A DNA stretch of 64,000 nucleotides from Earliella scabrosa (GCA_022605405.1 JABYQQ010000010.1:620001-684000); one strand, 5' to 3'; positions 37,564 to 50,500 are shown, counted from the first letter of the stretch. The notes: generated by a model not told the origin, from the sequence alone. Numbers and translations are program-made.

Positions 37564-40500
37564 CTAGCCGTAGTTGAGCTCTCCTCCCCCGCCGCCACGC
37601 GGGTAGCCGCTATGACGCGGCTGGCGGCCACCCCCCGAATGCCCCATGGGCATCGGAGGCCTCGGCGGAAGATGGGGAGCCCCTCCGTATGGCGGAAGTG
37701 GTGGTGGTAAGGTTTGGACCGGTAAGGGCATAATCTGGGGTGGCGGCTGGCCAGGACGAAGGACAATGGGTGGTAGGGTAGGTACGGGGAGGGTGGGATA
37801 TCTTTGAGGTATGTATGCGGGGACCTGTGCATGGGTACCGTAAACTGCGGGTGCCATGCTGCCGGAGGGCGGTTGATAATGTGGTGGAGGCGGGCCATTG
37901 CGGAAAGCTTCCCTGGGAGGGGGCGGCCGACCGTGCATGCCAACGCCGGTGGGCACAGGCAAAGGTCTCGGAGGGCCGTCGTTGGAAGGGACGGGTGCAC
38001 CTGCAGGTGGCTGGTGACGTCGGCCGCGTTTGTCGAACTCGTGCGAGGCTTCGTAGGTGGGGAGGCTATACGATGGGAGATAATCGCAGACGAATGCTAT
38101 GTCAGCGAAAATATCTGGATCGTGATGACACGAAAGAAAAACTGCCTACGTTTTTGGGTCAGCTGGCAACGGGTCGGTCCAGAAGTAGTCATGATCCAAG
38201 GCCTGCGCAGCGGTCAGTCGTTGTCTCGGATTGCATACCAACAACTGATCGAGCAGATCGACGGTCTCAGATCCAATCCTATAGGATTAGCGGTGTTAGT
38301 AAAAGACTCGCGAGAAACTTCTTGAGGTACGAACGACTCGTATGTCTTCCGGAGCCGCCGAGGGTAGAATCCGAATGACTTGACACCCTCACAACCTGGT
38401 AGCATGTCGTATTCTGCCCAATTCTCGGGGGTCGGAGAGCCGCAGAGCTGCCAGATTTTGTCCAATTGGTCGAGGTCGGATGCCCCGGGAAGTATGGGTT
38501 TCCGGAAGAACATCTCACCCAGAACGCAACTAGAACGGTGTCAGGACCCAATACTCACCACGGCAAGTGCAACCGAGAACAGCCGAGGCAGAAACTTACC
38601 CAACACCCCACATGTCGACTTCGCCGCCATACTGTCGCGCGCCCAGCAGAAGCTCGGGAGGACGATACCATCGTGTCACGACACAGTTGGTGTACTTGCG
38701 CTCCCTACCTCGTGCGTCTTCCTTGACCCTGACGATGCTTGGGTCGAAGGCACGCGCAAGACCAAAGTCGGCGATCTTCAGACAACCATCGTTCGAGATG
38801 AGCAGATTTGCAGCCTTCATATCTCGATGCAAGATGTGGTTCTGGAAAAGATGTAGGCTGTCGCGTAGTCACGAAAGGTCAAATCGCCTACCCGATGCAT
38901 GTAGTCAGTTCCTTCCAAGAGTTGCTTCATGTACAGCTTGATCTGGCTAGGTGTGAGCTTCACACGCTCGTTTTCCAACAAACCAGCCAGATCATGATCC
39001 ATGTATGGAAACACCATGTACACAGATAGAGGCGACTCTTTGCCCTGACCTAGGATAGTAACGCTCGTGAGTACGAGAACTCAACACGCACGAATCCGCG
39101 AAGTCGCAGACGTACTTCTCACAACGAACATGTCTTGGATGTCGATTATGCAAGGATGCCGCAGGGCCTTGAGGATCTTGATCTCACGCAGCGCCGTGAC
39201 AGGCATACCCTCTTTCTCGTTGTGCATCAAGATACGCTTCAGCGCGACCGTGTTGCCTTTCTCCCGATGAATGGCTTTATGAACCTCACTGTAAACACGT
39301 TAGCCCTGCCTCGCACGGGTAAGCTGCCGAGACAAGCACATACCCGAAGGTACCTTCCCCAAGTTTGGTTAGAATGGCGTAATCGCTCTGCTGACCACAG
39401 CCCACGAAAATGCGACCGTACGCTGCTTGTTCGTCCTCGCGCGTGCGGTATACCGGTTTCCGCTTCGGTTTCCGCGCGACGACAGGTTTACTCTCTGACA
39501 CCCTCTGCATTTGCTCGGGCGTAGCTGCAGCCCGGACTTCGGACTCTTTCCTGGGAAGCGCGGAAGGTAATGGTCGAGGAGAAGAAGGCTTGACAGGAGT
39601 TGAAGGTCTCTTAGGCAGCACAACCGAGTCTGATGGCACAGGAGGAGGAAGGCCTGACGGTGGCGGAGGGGTCTTCGGTTTCTCAGGAAAGCCGTTCTCG
39701 CTCGGTGTCGCCCGTGGCGATATGAGACGTGGTGGTGAGACTCGTCGTGGAGAAGGTGACTTTGGTGCATAAGATTCCAGCGCGTCTGGGCGGTAGTGGT
39801 TAGACCCGCACAGTTCATTCATGGTCTCCCGATGACTTACCGTCGCGTTCGTCTCTGCTGTAACGATCGTACGAGTCGTGTATAGGACTCCGCCTGCGGC
39901 CCCAGCGGTCATCATCATCTCTCCATCTGTCGCGTTCATAGACGGCTCGGTAGGTTGCAGGATCTGGGACAACAGGACGGGATGGCGGTAGTCGATGCTT
40001 CTCCTTGCCAGAGCTGGGCGTTAATGGAGAGCGTGGAGAAGACGGCGAGCGGGGTGAGCGGGGTGAACGAGAACGCGAACGCGACGGGGCTCTCCGGTCA
40101 TGATGGCGAGGGGGTGTCGGAGAACGGTATGGTCTGCGTTCAGGCGAACGAGGATATTGTCTAGAGTCTGGGACATAGCTCTGGGACACCCAATGCGGAC
40201 GATCATACCTGCCCGGTCCAGGCTCCCAGCTGTCCGCACCCCAGCTGCGTGCTTGTCGGTCGTCGGGTCGAGGAGGAAGCCCGTACCGTCTCTCGTCTCG
40301 CAACCTCCGTTCGTCCTCCCGCTCGGAACCTGCAGCCCTCTCGTTCGCTGCTCCGTTCGTACTGCTCTCTGGGGGCGGAAACTTCTTCTTGAAGGGAAAA
40401 GGAACCCTTGTGAAGGTCTTGGCCGCTGCCTTTGGTGGGGAAGGCGACCTTGCCACTGGCGGAGGGGGAGGGGTCGCGTCGTCCAATTCGCCTTCCTCCG

Positions 40501-40582
40501 GAGAAGACGTGGCCTGACGCTTGCTGGGTCGGTCGCTGTCTGGCGACAACGACGCCGGGCGTTTGGGAAGAGTGGAGAGCAT
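37564..40582 (-). CDS. BUR1: BUR1/CDK9-type cyclin-dependent kinase
   Basis: Nuclear CDK that promotes transcription elongation by phosphorylating Spt5 and the Pol II tail. The N-terminal 420 residues are disordered and RS/Pro-rich (start 40582, [20 protein letters not shown]). The kinase domain follows: glycine loop LGEGTFG, ALKRIL lysine, a PVTALRE cyclin-binding helix (a PITALRE-like form, pointing to CDK9 rather than CDK12), [18 protein letters not shown], a T-loop with [20 protein letters not shown], and [12 protein letters not shown]. The Pro/Gly-rich tail ends GGGGELNYG at 37564. Human CDK9 is 372 aa; the long flanks resemble fungal Bur1. Several 45-70 bp introns. CTK1/CDK12 is the main alternative. 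Confidence 0.85.
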
Positions 40583-40831
40583 GTCGAGCTCGACGGCGAG
40601 GACGACGCGGTCGACCGTCGAAGAGGGATGCGCAGTGCGCGTAGCCTAACCAGCAGCCACACTTCACAAGTACGCACATTACATAATCAGCGCTCCAGCA
40701 TGCCTGCCACATATGGAAACCCTCTACTTCGATAGCCCAACCATCTCCCATCCTCCAGGTAGCTTGAACAGTGAGAACGTACTAAGTACTACTTACTCTT
40801 ACCCACAAAGACTCCAAGCAAGTTGAAGAGG

Positions 40832-43046
40832 TCACGCCGAGCCCTCTTGAGGTACGTCATCCTTGTACCAGTACTCCATCCCGGTCTTCTTCTCATAGTG
40901 CTTCAGTGACTGTAGCACCTTGTCGAAGGTGAGGTACCTATTGACCGAGAGCATCTTTCCACATGTCAGCGGCCAGAGCAGCCCAAGAGTGAGTTCGCTT
41001 ACAATCAAGAAGGCCCTCAGAGCGCGCCATCCCGCTGCGAGGTGGATCATCCGCCAGTACTTGTCGATGAACTTCTTCACCCCCTCGAAGTAGTCGTGAA
41101 ACATAAAATCCACCCTGAACAGCCAGTCAGCACACCGTAGACACGAGGCAGAGATCAAAGTGACTCGCGCGCACTTGTTGAGCATAATCCACCGGTTCCA
41201 CAGCGCGAGCATGACTTTGTCCTCGTCCCGTACGTCCTCCATCTCGAACAGCTCCTCCTCCCTGTCGACGATCGCCCATGCCATCACCCCGAACTCATCC
41301 AGCGGCAGCGTGTTCAACAGATCAAACACGCGCGGCCCGCCAATCCGGCACGAATACAGCTGCTGCCCGTCAGGGCCCGTCTCGGGCAGGTACGGCGGCT
41401 GCGCGGCGGGAGCGTGCTTGTCTGAGGGCGGCGGAGGGCTGGGATAGCGTTCCGGGAGCGAGCCTCTGTACGACGTCCGCGTTCCCGGAGTCGGCCGTCC
41501 GACGCGGGGGGACGGGGAGCGGCGTTGCTTGACCGGCGTTGTGGCCGCTGTCTTCCAGAACGGCTTCTTCTCTTCGTGCTCTTCTTGCACGAGGAGAGGC
41601 GGAGGCGTGGCAGGAGGTGGCGGTGTCGCAGGAGCCGGGCTCTCGTCAGATCCGCTGGTCGGCAGGAAGAGCGGCTCGTGGATGGAAGGTTGTGGCTGGA
41701 CTGAAGGTTCTCGCGATGCGCTGAGGGGAACATGAGTACGATATGACATGAAATAGGAAACGACCTACTTACCGCACGTCCTCTTCATCCGACAGAGGGG
41801 GCTCTGGCTCAGATGAGCTCTCGTCGACCTGTTTGATGTCCGGAATGACGAGATCGAGTCTCCACGGCCATCCCTGTCTTGATGTTCAACGACCAGTATA
41901 CTCATGGAGAGGGAAGACTCACTTGGCGGAACGTTCTCGTCCACGAGACCTTGACCTCAGCATGATCGCGGCTCAAGTGGAACATGAGCATCTCCCGAGT
42001 ATTGAACGGCTTGTGCAGCTCGCATATTGGACATCGCCAGTCGGACATGTGTCCTTCCCACGTCTGCTGCTCTCTCTCTTCATCTGACGAATCTGAGTCA
42101 CGACCGGCAGGAGCAGCGTCCCCGTCGAGGTAGTACTTGTACACTACCTTCACCGTGCCATTCGGGGCGTCCTGCGGATAGCGTCGCACTCCCGCCTGCC
42201 TGCACCGGTTCTCAAAGCCCCGACGCAGATTGCGAAGCAAGAACGGAAGCCTGTGGTACCGCTGCTGAAGCGCCTGGCTTCGTGTGAGCGCGTTGAACGC
42301 GCTGCGGAGCTCGTCGATGTCCTCGTCCGAGTCTGAGATCACAATGACCTCGTGCTCGGAAGGAGGTGTGGTCTCACGTTTTCGTGCTTTCTTTGTAATT
42401 GGCAGAATCTTTGGGCCGTCGTCGGCGTCAGAGCTGCTTGAACTGCGGCTGCTGCTGCCGCCGCTGCTGATGTTGAGCTTCCTTGCAGCGCGCACTACTG
42501 GAGGGCTTGCAGTCCGGGTCTTGCGTGCTGCCTTCATGGGGCCGGTCTTGCGCGCTGTTCTGACAACCCGCCTTGTCACGACGGCGTTAGAGTTTGATCG
42601 GAGAGCCAATACGGAGCGTGTAGAACATACCGGTCAAAGTCATCCTCTTCCGACGAGGTGCTCTCGCTGTCGCTCATCCCGAAAACTAGCTTACCACCAC
42701 GACCGACATGGACCCTGGCATTTGGCGCTGCGCCCAGTGCGGGCAACCGTGCAGAGATCCTCTTGGACGAGGGAGACTGGAAGGCTTGCTGCACCTTCCT
42801 CGGAGACTGGGCGACACGACGCTGAACAGACATTGACGGAAGCGTCGCTCTCGCCGCGCTCCGCGTGGGTCCGAGGGAGTACTCGTTGTTCTCCCTTCTC
42901 GTCTCCTTCCCTCGGCGCTCCTCTGCCACCATGTACGATGGGAGAAGAGGGCCGGCCTTGGATGGGAGAGCAGTCCGAGTGCGAAGAGGAGCGACGAGTG
43001 TGAAGGATGATTGCGGTCGCCGAGTTTGTGAGAATGGAGTGGCCAT
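40832..43046 (-). CDS. Su(z)12-like Polycomb protein (zinc finger plus VEFS box)
   Basis: Predicted PRC2 subunit supporting H3K27 methylation by an Ezh2-type enzyme. It starts MATPFSQTRRPQSSFTLVAP at 43046. A disordered basic N-half with acidic patches (HEVIVISDSDEDIDELRSAF) is followed by VKVVYKYYLDG. The C2H2 finger CPICELHKPFNTREMLMFHL runs on to H, spaced C-x2-C-x14-H-x4-H as in Su(z)12. Then comes the VEFS-box region: MEDVRDEDKVMLALWNRWIM, VDFMFHDYFEGVKKFIDKYW and a C-terminal KHYEKKTGMEYWYKDD. It ends at TGA 40832-40834. The finger and VEFS region are separated by a Pro-rich insert. I am confident of the family; whether PRC2 is active in this species cannot be read here. Confidence 0.85.
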
Positions 43047-43768
43047 CGCCTTGCGCACACTCTTGCGATGGTGTTCCTCTACTCTAGCAACCGGGCCCGG
43101 CTGAGGAGCTCGTGCTGCACCTGTTCTCTTTGAGACGAGCAGTGGTTGGTTCGGATTACGCCCACGTCCCCCCGGGAGATCTCTGACATTCCTACGTCAG
43201 CGTCATGTAGCTTCCGACAGTGACGGTGCTTCGTCTCATACCTTACGGAGTTATCATCATGAGGGCCGGCAATCTGAAATGCATGCGCACTGGTTACTAT
43301 AGTCTTGCGCGCATGATTCGGAAGTCGCGATGAACCGGCTGTAGCATTACGACGTGTGTCCATTCCTGGCTGAGCCTCACGCGCGGTGATATGATGTGGC
43401 AGCAATTGTCAGTGTGGTTCGATTCAGGTTGAGGACGAGTAAAGGCCCTTGAGGCGCGGTCGAGGGCGATCGAGGTTGATCGGCCACAGATCTGGACTCT
43501 GTTTGGCGATGTTAGGATCCAAAGCCGTTGGACAACATGGCCACACAAAGACCATATATGGATGCCTGGAACACCGGCGCTAGGACGACGGATACCGAGC
43601 GCCAAGGACGGACCGGAAGTGGCGCCACTGTGCCAGCAAGGGGAGCGCAGTTAAGGCCCGCGGTTCTGACAAGGTTCCCACTTCTCCAGCTCTCATCCGC
43701 TCTCCGCGTTTCGCATTCCGTCTCTCCCACTCCCTGGAAACCCCGTCTTTGTCCGGTATCCAGGCAAG
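43047..43768. other. divergent promoter region of SUZ12-like and DES1 genes
   Basis: 722 bp between two divergent ATGs. Overlapping open frames occur on both strands around 43500-43870 but none shows family similarity. No TATA box stood out. Confidence 0.45.
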
Positions 43769-45493
43769 ATGGGTGCGCATGCGGCCAAGACGATCGGTAT
43801 GTCTCCCAGCTTCGTCTCTTCCGTCCCAACCCAATCACTTTGCGTCGAAGTTTGTCGGAGATGCATGGCTAATCACCGAATTTGACTCCGCTCACAGACT
43901 TCAGCTACTTCGGAGGAGCGGAATCGCTGGATGAAGGACGGTCGCCCCGCCGGACGGTGGTACCCAGTCCGTCTGAAAAGGACGACGGGAAAAGACATCT
44001 GGCGCCCCCGCATGATCCCTCGGACTTCCTATGGCTCATGACGGAGGAACCTCATAGGACGCGGCGAATGGCAATCATGAAGGCTCACCCCGAGGTACGT
44101 GTCGCACTCTGTGCTATCTGTCCCCAGATGTGTTTTGGGTCAAGACCGAGTGGAAGACCGGGTGCACCAGAGTCGTACCCATGCCTCGGAGGCTGAATGG
44201 GCCGGAGGTCATATTTGCGCTCGCCGTGAAGAGTTGCTCTTGCGCGCTGGGTGGTGGTGGATGCGTTGCATATTGTCTAGCTGCATTCATGGCTGTCCAT
44301 AGTGACTGCCATCTTCATTGCTGTTGCTCGTGACGAGTATACCAGACCTCTTCCTCTGCAATCACCCTTGCCTACCGCGACGCAACTCACGCCGTTTACC
44401 TAGGTGACCAAGCTCATGGGTTATGAACCTCTCACGAAATGGGTTGTGCTCGGCGTAGTCTCCCTGCAGATAGGCCTTGCATACCTGCTCCGGAACTACC
44501 ACCCCTTGTCTCCGGTGTTCCTTCTCACAGCCTATATCATCGGTGGAACCGCGAACCACAATCTTTTCCTCGCCATCCACGAAATCACGCACAACTTAGC
44601 GTTCAGAGGTGTCCGAGCCAACAAGGCGCTCGCAGTGTTCGCGAACCTGCCCATCGGGATCCCGTACTCTGCTGCATTCAAGGTACGCCTCGCGTCCGAG
44701 TAAAGATCGTCTGATGAATGGAGGTGTTACATTTCGCAGAGATACCACATAGAGCACCATAAGTTCCTCGGCGAGGACGGCATCGACACCGACCTGCCCA
44801 CCCGCATCGAGCTCATCTGCCTGAACAACGTGCTTGGCAAGGTGTTCTTCGCGTATGTGCACTTTTACACCATGCATGCTCTCCCATGTGTTGAGTTTGG
44901 TATATAGGACGTTCCAAATCCTGTTCTACGCCCTCCGACCAGGCTTCGTCCGGACGCAGGCCTTCACGCAATGGCACTTTGTCAACCTCATGACGCAGCT
45001 GATCTTCGACTACGTCCTTGTAACCACCTGCGGGAAGAACGCGCTTATCTACCTGCTCATGTCCAGCTTCTGGGCAGGGAGCTTGCACCCTCTCGCTGGA
45101 CACTTCATCGCCGAGCACTACGTTTGGGACGGCCTGCAGCAGGAGACCTATTCCTACTACGGCTGCCTGAACGTCTTCGCATACAACGTGCGTCCTTACC
45201 CTCGGCGCACTATGGCACTTTTGCGTGTTGACTGACCTTTCGAACAGGTTGGCTACCATAACGAGCACCACGACTTCCCGTCGGTCCCATGGACGCGCCT
45301 TCCCGCGCTCCGCGCACTCGCACCCGAGTTCTACGACACGATCCCCTCGCACCCCTCCTGGCCTATGGTCATCGTGAACTTCATCCGCGACCCCGAGGTC
45401 GGCATCTTTGCGCGTGTCAAGCGCAAGCCCAAGGACCGCGGCGGCCTTGACGACGGGCAGAGCACCCCGCCGTCGGATACCCCAAAGTATTAG
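43769..45493 (+). CDS. DES1: sphingolipid delta(4)-desaturase
   Basis: ER membrane enzyme that introduces the 4,5-trans double bond into dihydroceramide, feeding glucosylceramide synthesis. 380 aa from join(43769..43796, 43898..44094, 44404..44682, 44740..44852, 44908..45187, 45248..45493), all in phase. It starts MGAHAAKTIDFSYFGGAESL. The family N-terminus DFLWLMTEEPHRTRRMAIMK is present. Three His boxes are complete: HEITH at 134-138, HIEHH at 171-175 and HNEHH at 303-307. Hydrophobic segments lie at about 88-105, 112-126 and 210-250. Ends at TAG 45491-45493. Intron 2 is 309 bp against about 60 bp for the others. Confidence 0.94.
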
Positions 45494-46076
45494 AGGCGGT
45501 TGCGGTCTAGACTCTCAAACAGGGTGGGAGCTATTCGGACTGATTGTGCGCCGTACGGAGGGCGTGCGCGCGGGTATGTAGAGTAGTAGTACTGACTCTA
45601 GTAGTCTCTGGTTGTATCTAAGGTGATGGTTGGTTTCTTCTCGTGCTTGTGGCTCGATATTGATCAGGCCGAATGAGGGTTGGTTGACACTGGTCTCCCT
45701 GTGACCTCTACTGATCGCTATGCTCTCATTGCTCAACTCTCCGCGCAGCTGCAGATGCTTACTCCTACAAGCCTGCCGCAGAGCGGGGTCGACGAAGGCA
45801 GCACAGTAGCGCCGGTGCATAGGGAACTTCACATCTTCGACTGAACCTCCACAGATCCAAATTTTCTTCTTCAGTAGGCCCTCTACCTATGGGTACATAC
45901 GCAAGACTAGTGCTATCCCACACCGCGGCTGACATTCTAGGAAGCCGAGGCTGACGGTATCGGCCCGGGGTTTGCTCGCCCCCTATCCGCAACTTGAAGC
46001 ACATTCATCCTCTTCCTCAAACACCCTGTTCCTCATCTCTTTCACTCCAAGTGCCCTCCTCGTCAGCCTAGAAGCT
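45494..46076. other. intergenic region downstream of DES1
   Basis: 583 bp with the DES1 3' UTR and the upstream region of the broken gene at 46077. Nothing else seen. Confidence 0.4.
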
Positions 46077-47053
46077 ATGTTGAAGTTGGACGACTAGTCC
46101 CTCCAGGACTCGTACACCATCGTTCCTGGGCAACTACGTCTAATCGACCACGACTTTGCGTTTGACTGGGACTCGGAGTCTCCCGGCGCGGGTGCAGGCT
46201 CAGACACTTGGACCAAGGTCCTTATTCTGACCGTCCTCGCTCCCATACCCGTCTCCTCGGAGGATAGAGACCGACCTCTCTTGCACCACCCCACAGATGA
46301 CCGCAAACCGTCAAGGATCAATGCACCCTCCCCGAGCCGCAGCGAACCACCAGCAAGCGTAGCCCGCGCGTATCCAGCAGTTCCTCTGTCGTGGGATGGC
46401 CGTCGTCACGTTCCTACTTCTCGACTGCAGTCGAAATTGTCGCCATCAGTCAGCTCGCCAGGCCGCCACCAAACGAACATCCCGGTGCGGGCCCCACCTT
46501 CTGCTCGTGCGAGACCTCCTCCAGGGTGCGACATCCCAAGACCTTCTCTCGTTCAATGCTCCAGGTCGATACCGCGGCGCTCGCATGGACAGCAGAAGGT
46601 GTCGGACGAACGCGCGGGGTTGGACGAGTCATTTGGTATGTTCTCTGTGATCACTCGTATTAGCTACGGCTGACCACCGAGGATTGGATGCAGCAAGGGT
46701 ATCCATAGAACGGCTCGATGCTCCGAGGATAAATCTGCAAGTATAGAGCGGACGCTCTTAAGAGACTCTCGCGACCTGAAGTCGAAGACCTGACAATGGA
46801 GAGCCAAGGCCTGAAGACGGTGGTCCAAGGCCAGAAGACGCAGATTCAAGACCTGAAGGCGGTGGTTCAAGGCCAAAAGGTGCAGATCCAAGCTTTGAAG
46901 ACGGTGGTCCAAGGCCAAAGAGTGCAGATCGAAGTCCAAGATCTAGTCCGACACCTGACCCCCGTGCTGAGGGAGACCCGAGACTCGAGGTTGGAGGTCA
47001 TAGATCTATTCCTAGACCTGGTCCGGGATCTGGTGGCCCGAGACTTGATCTGA
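46077..47053 (+). pseudogene. coiled-coil protein gene with in-frame stop near the start
   Basis: An ATG at 46077 is followed after six codons by an in-frame TAG (46095-46097). The same frame then runs on as SLQDSYTIVPGQLRLIDHDF and a Ser/Pro-rich stretch to about 46635. An intron (GTATGT to TTAG, about 46635-46666) and a second of about 43 bp (46707-46749 region) keep the frame into a 46796-47053 coil. There a 14-residue unit (LKTVVQGQKTQIQD) occurs three times, followed by RLEVIDLFLDLVRDLVARDL and a stop. Either the gene is broken by a nonsense change, or the CTAG is the end of an intron whose first exon lies upstream. I do not recognise the family. Confidence 0.4.
46808..46933 (+). repeat. 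three imperfect 42-bp tandem units (14-residue coil repeat)
   Basis: Three 42-bp units in frame encode LKTVVQGQKTQIQD, LKAVVQGQKVQIQA and LKTVVQGQRVQIEV. Fourteen residues equal two heptads, so duplication lengthens a coiled coil without breaking its register. Confidence 0.8.
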
Positions 47054-47559
47054 GTGCCTAGTGGGGAGGAAGGTGGGGAGGGAGGTCCGAAACCCGCTGA
47101 GCGGAAGTTAGAGAGGGAGGACACAATGCCGCACGCAGCCTCAGCTTCCAGAGCCTAGTATATCGTCATAACCTTGTCTCCGATGATTCCTGCAGACTCT
47201 TTTGCTTCCTCTCAACTACGCTGTACCTTCAGGCTACACACCCTTTCCGCTTGGACCAGGGTTTCGCAACGCCCGCGCGAGTTAACCATGATGCTTCACC
47301 AACTCCATGGGCTCTCACTCTGATGCCAGTGCTTCAATTCCGTGCATTGACTTCGACCATAACGTACATATCAGTAAGGCTAGAATACGAATAGATGGCG
47401 TATAACTCAAGACAAAGCACTAGCTACGTAGGGGACATGACAACAGCACTAGCTCCTCGCATAGCACTCCATTCTACAAAGGCATGATAACCATTACGGG
47501 CCCACGAGGGGGCCCCAATCCATAGGAAGAGTTCACAAGAGAGCGCAAACGCGAGCGAA
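47054..47559. other. convergent 3' region before SRE1
   Basis: 506 bp between the coiled-coil pseudogene and the SRE1 stop. No gene seen. Confidence 0.45.
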
Positions 47560-50500
47560 TCAGTCAAACGACCGCCCGCCCCGCCGACACGCCCGCTCAA
47601 ACTCGACGAGCATGTCCACAACCCGATCCCGCGCGTCCTCGAGCGCAACCCCGAGCTCGGGGTCCTCCAGCCGTCCGTCCGCGCCGCTCTCAAACGCCGG
47701 CGAGCCAAGCGCAGTCCGCAGCGCCATATGCAGCTGCGCGTTGCGCCTGCTCGGCGACGGCGGCGGGCTGAGCACGAACGCGGGCGCGCCTCCGGCGAAC
47801 GCGCTCGCGCACGCGGGGATCGTCGAGGGGAAGATGCGGCGGTAGATGAGCGTCGCGGTGAGCAGCGCCCGGATCTCCGCCTCGTCCTGGCTCGCGAGGT
47901 CCTGCTCGTCCTCGCAGTCAGCGTCGACGTCCGGGTTGCGCCCGTGCGCGTCGCAGCCGGTGTGCGGGCGCGCGGGGAGGACGTCCTCTTGCGGGCAGAA
48001 GCCGGTGTCCCAGATGCGGTCGAGGAGCACCGCGAGCTCGGCCGTGCGGCCGCCGATGGACTTGCCGGCCTCGACGGTCTCCTTGCGCTCCTGCTCCTCC
48101 TTCAGGTCCTTGTCGGCGTCGTAGGTGTACTCGGGCTCGTCACACTCGTCGTCGCTGTCGTAGGCGGGGTTCGCACGGCGGGCGGCAACTTCGTTGCGGA
48201 CAACGGTCCGGACGAACAGCGAGGCGGCGTGCTTCCTGAGACGCTCCCGGATGAGGATGGCAGCAAGGACACCGAGCGGGGTACGCTTCTCGCATGCGGT
48301 GCAACGACCCTTGCGCTCGGTCTCGTGCCACTTGCGCCACTTTGCGAGCCAGTCGGCGGCGCCCTCGACGGTCATGTTGTTGAGCACGATCTTCTCGTGC
48401 GCGCGAAGGAACTCCCGCTTGCGAGCGCGGTCCCAAAGCTCGGTCGCCTTGGACGCAGAGACGGGGCGGATGATGAGGGCAAGGGTGGATAGGTCCGTCG
48501 TCGACGCCGCGAAGGTAGAGATGTGCCAAGACATGCACCAGAATGTCTGCAGACGAGTCGTGTTGCCAACAGAGCCTTCAAGAATACGAGGTGAGAATAA
48601 CACGCGATCGTCTTAGGTTATGCAACTCACCATCGAAAGCGATGAGCTCGCCGAGACGGACCCATGCGCGCTGTTCGAGCTGGTTCAGCTCGATACCACG
48701 ATCCCTTCGTGCAGCCTTGATGACGCTCTGAAGCAGCCCGAGCACACCGGTCGAGATGCCGAGCGCAGCACGTAGCTGAGCGGGTTCGTCCGTTGAGCCA
48801 CGAGCGCCAGCAGAGAGGGCATCCGTGAGCGCAGCGTGCACATGGGCGTTCCTCTTGCTCACGACACCAGACGTAGAAACGGCGTCGCCGCGCGCACGCG
48901 TGAAGAACGAAGACAACCTGGATGTGATGTTCGCCTTCTGCAGCGTACCGGACAGCCAAGGGACCAAGACGTAGAAGAACACGAGGGTGGAGACGAGCAA
49001 ATGCGCTGCCTGCGCGATCTCGTGGAGACCATAACCTGTAGAGGCGTAGACGGGCACCTGCGTCTGCGTGGGCGAGTGAGGAGTGAGGACCGTGCCGTGA
49101 TGCGCATGTGCGTGACTGGGGGTGTGCGAACGATGTGACGAAGTGAGAGGAGAGTTGAAGACGGAGAAGAACGCGAAGACGGCCAGGAGGTATTGCTGCG
49201 TGGCGGGTTGCTGAGACTGGACGACCTGCTCGGTCTTCACCTGCAGGAACGCATCGTGCATCACCTGGTCGGCAGGGAAGATCGGGGGAGCAGCGGAAGC
49301 GACAGGGGTGACCGTAGCGGACACGTCCGTAGAGACTGGTGCGGGTGGCAAGGGAACCTTGCGTGGACGGCCACGCTTGCGTTTCTCTGGAACCGCGCCG
49401 GGCACTCCGGGTACAGGAGGCGGTGGTGGAGGCCTGTAAGGCTTTTCCTTCTTGGTCTTGGTAGCCTTCTCGATCTTCACCTTCTTCCGAGCGCGACCCT
49501 CCTCGTCCTCGCCGTCGCTGTCGTCTCCCTCTCCTTCCTCGTCATCACTGCCTCCAGCGGCGTCATCATCCTCAATTTCGTCCTTCTCCTCGCCTCCAAA
49601 GCGCTCCCGCCATTCCCGTTCCCACTCCTTCAGCAACGCAGGACCACCAACGAGACCGGTGACCAAAGACTTCAAGCCTTCCTGCTCGCGCTTGAGACGA
49701 GCCTCACGCTTCTTCAGCACCCTGTGACATCATGAGCGATGTTCGCAGGCTGTATAAAATGTTGCAACCGACCTGATGTACTCTGTAGCCTTGCCAAGGA
49801 TGTTGGCCTTGCTCATTTTACGCGCGACCTTGACACCGTCAACAAAACCGCGAGCGTCCACGATGTCATTCCAAGGACTCGGCACACCGGCCTTGACCTC
49901 CAGAACACGCAGTGCAGGAACGGACTGCTTCAGCCCGGTTATCCGGGCATTAAGGTTTGTCCGGTAGCGCCGCTCAATTGTCGTATGGCTGGTCTTTGGA
50001 CGTCCGATGACCGTTTGCGTGGGAGGAGGCTGAGGACCCTCCGAAGGAGGGGAGAGCGCCTGCTCGGACGGAGAGGAGGAAGATGCGACAGAGGCGGAAG
50101 ATGACGCTGGAGGAGAGCCTGCGGTGTCAGATGGAGGAGGGGAAGGCTTAGCGTTCCGCTTTGGAGCGGGCGCAGGCGTAGGGCTCTGCTTGAGGCGGGG
50201 AATGGGGAGCTTCGCCTGGCCGCCTGCAGCTGCGAGTTGCTGAACCTGCGCGCTGACTGGGACGGCAAGGGTAACGCCGGCCATTTGACGGACGCGGTGT
50301 GCGAGCTCCGAGGCCGGGTCGCTCAAGTTGATGTCCGCTGGAGGGGAGCCGGACGCGACCTGAGCGGGTTCCATGATTGGTGACAAGGACGCGCCGGAAG
50401 AAGAGGAGGAAGAGGACACGCTGAGGCGGCGACCGGTGCCAGGCTCGATGTGAGACTGGAGGCCCAAATCCTCCGTGGTGGAGAAGAGGTTGGGCATGAG

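Noticed and set aside
41900..42610. minus-strand frame as a separate C2H2 transcription factor gene
   Set aside because: It joins in phase with the VEFS-box exons downstream, giving one Su(z)12-like protein.
47728..48492. 254-codon plus-strand open frame opposite SRE1 exon 3
   Set aside because: Antisense shadow of a highly GC-rich exon; Val/Leu/Arg-dominated translation without domains.
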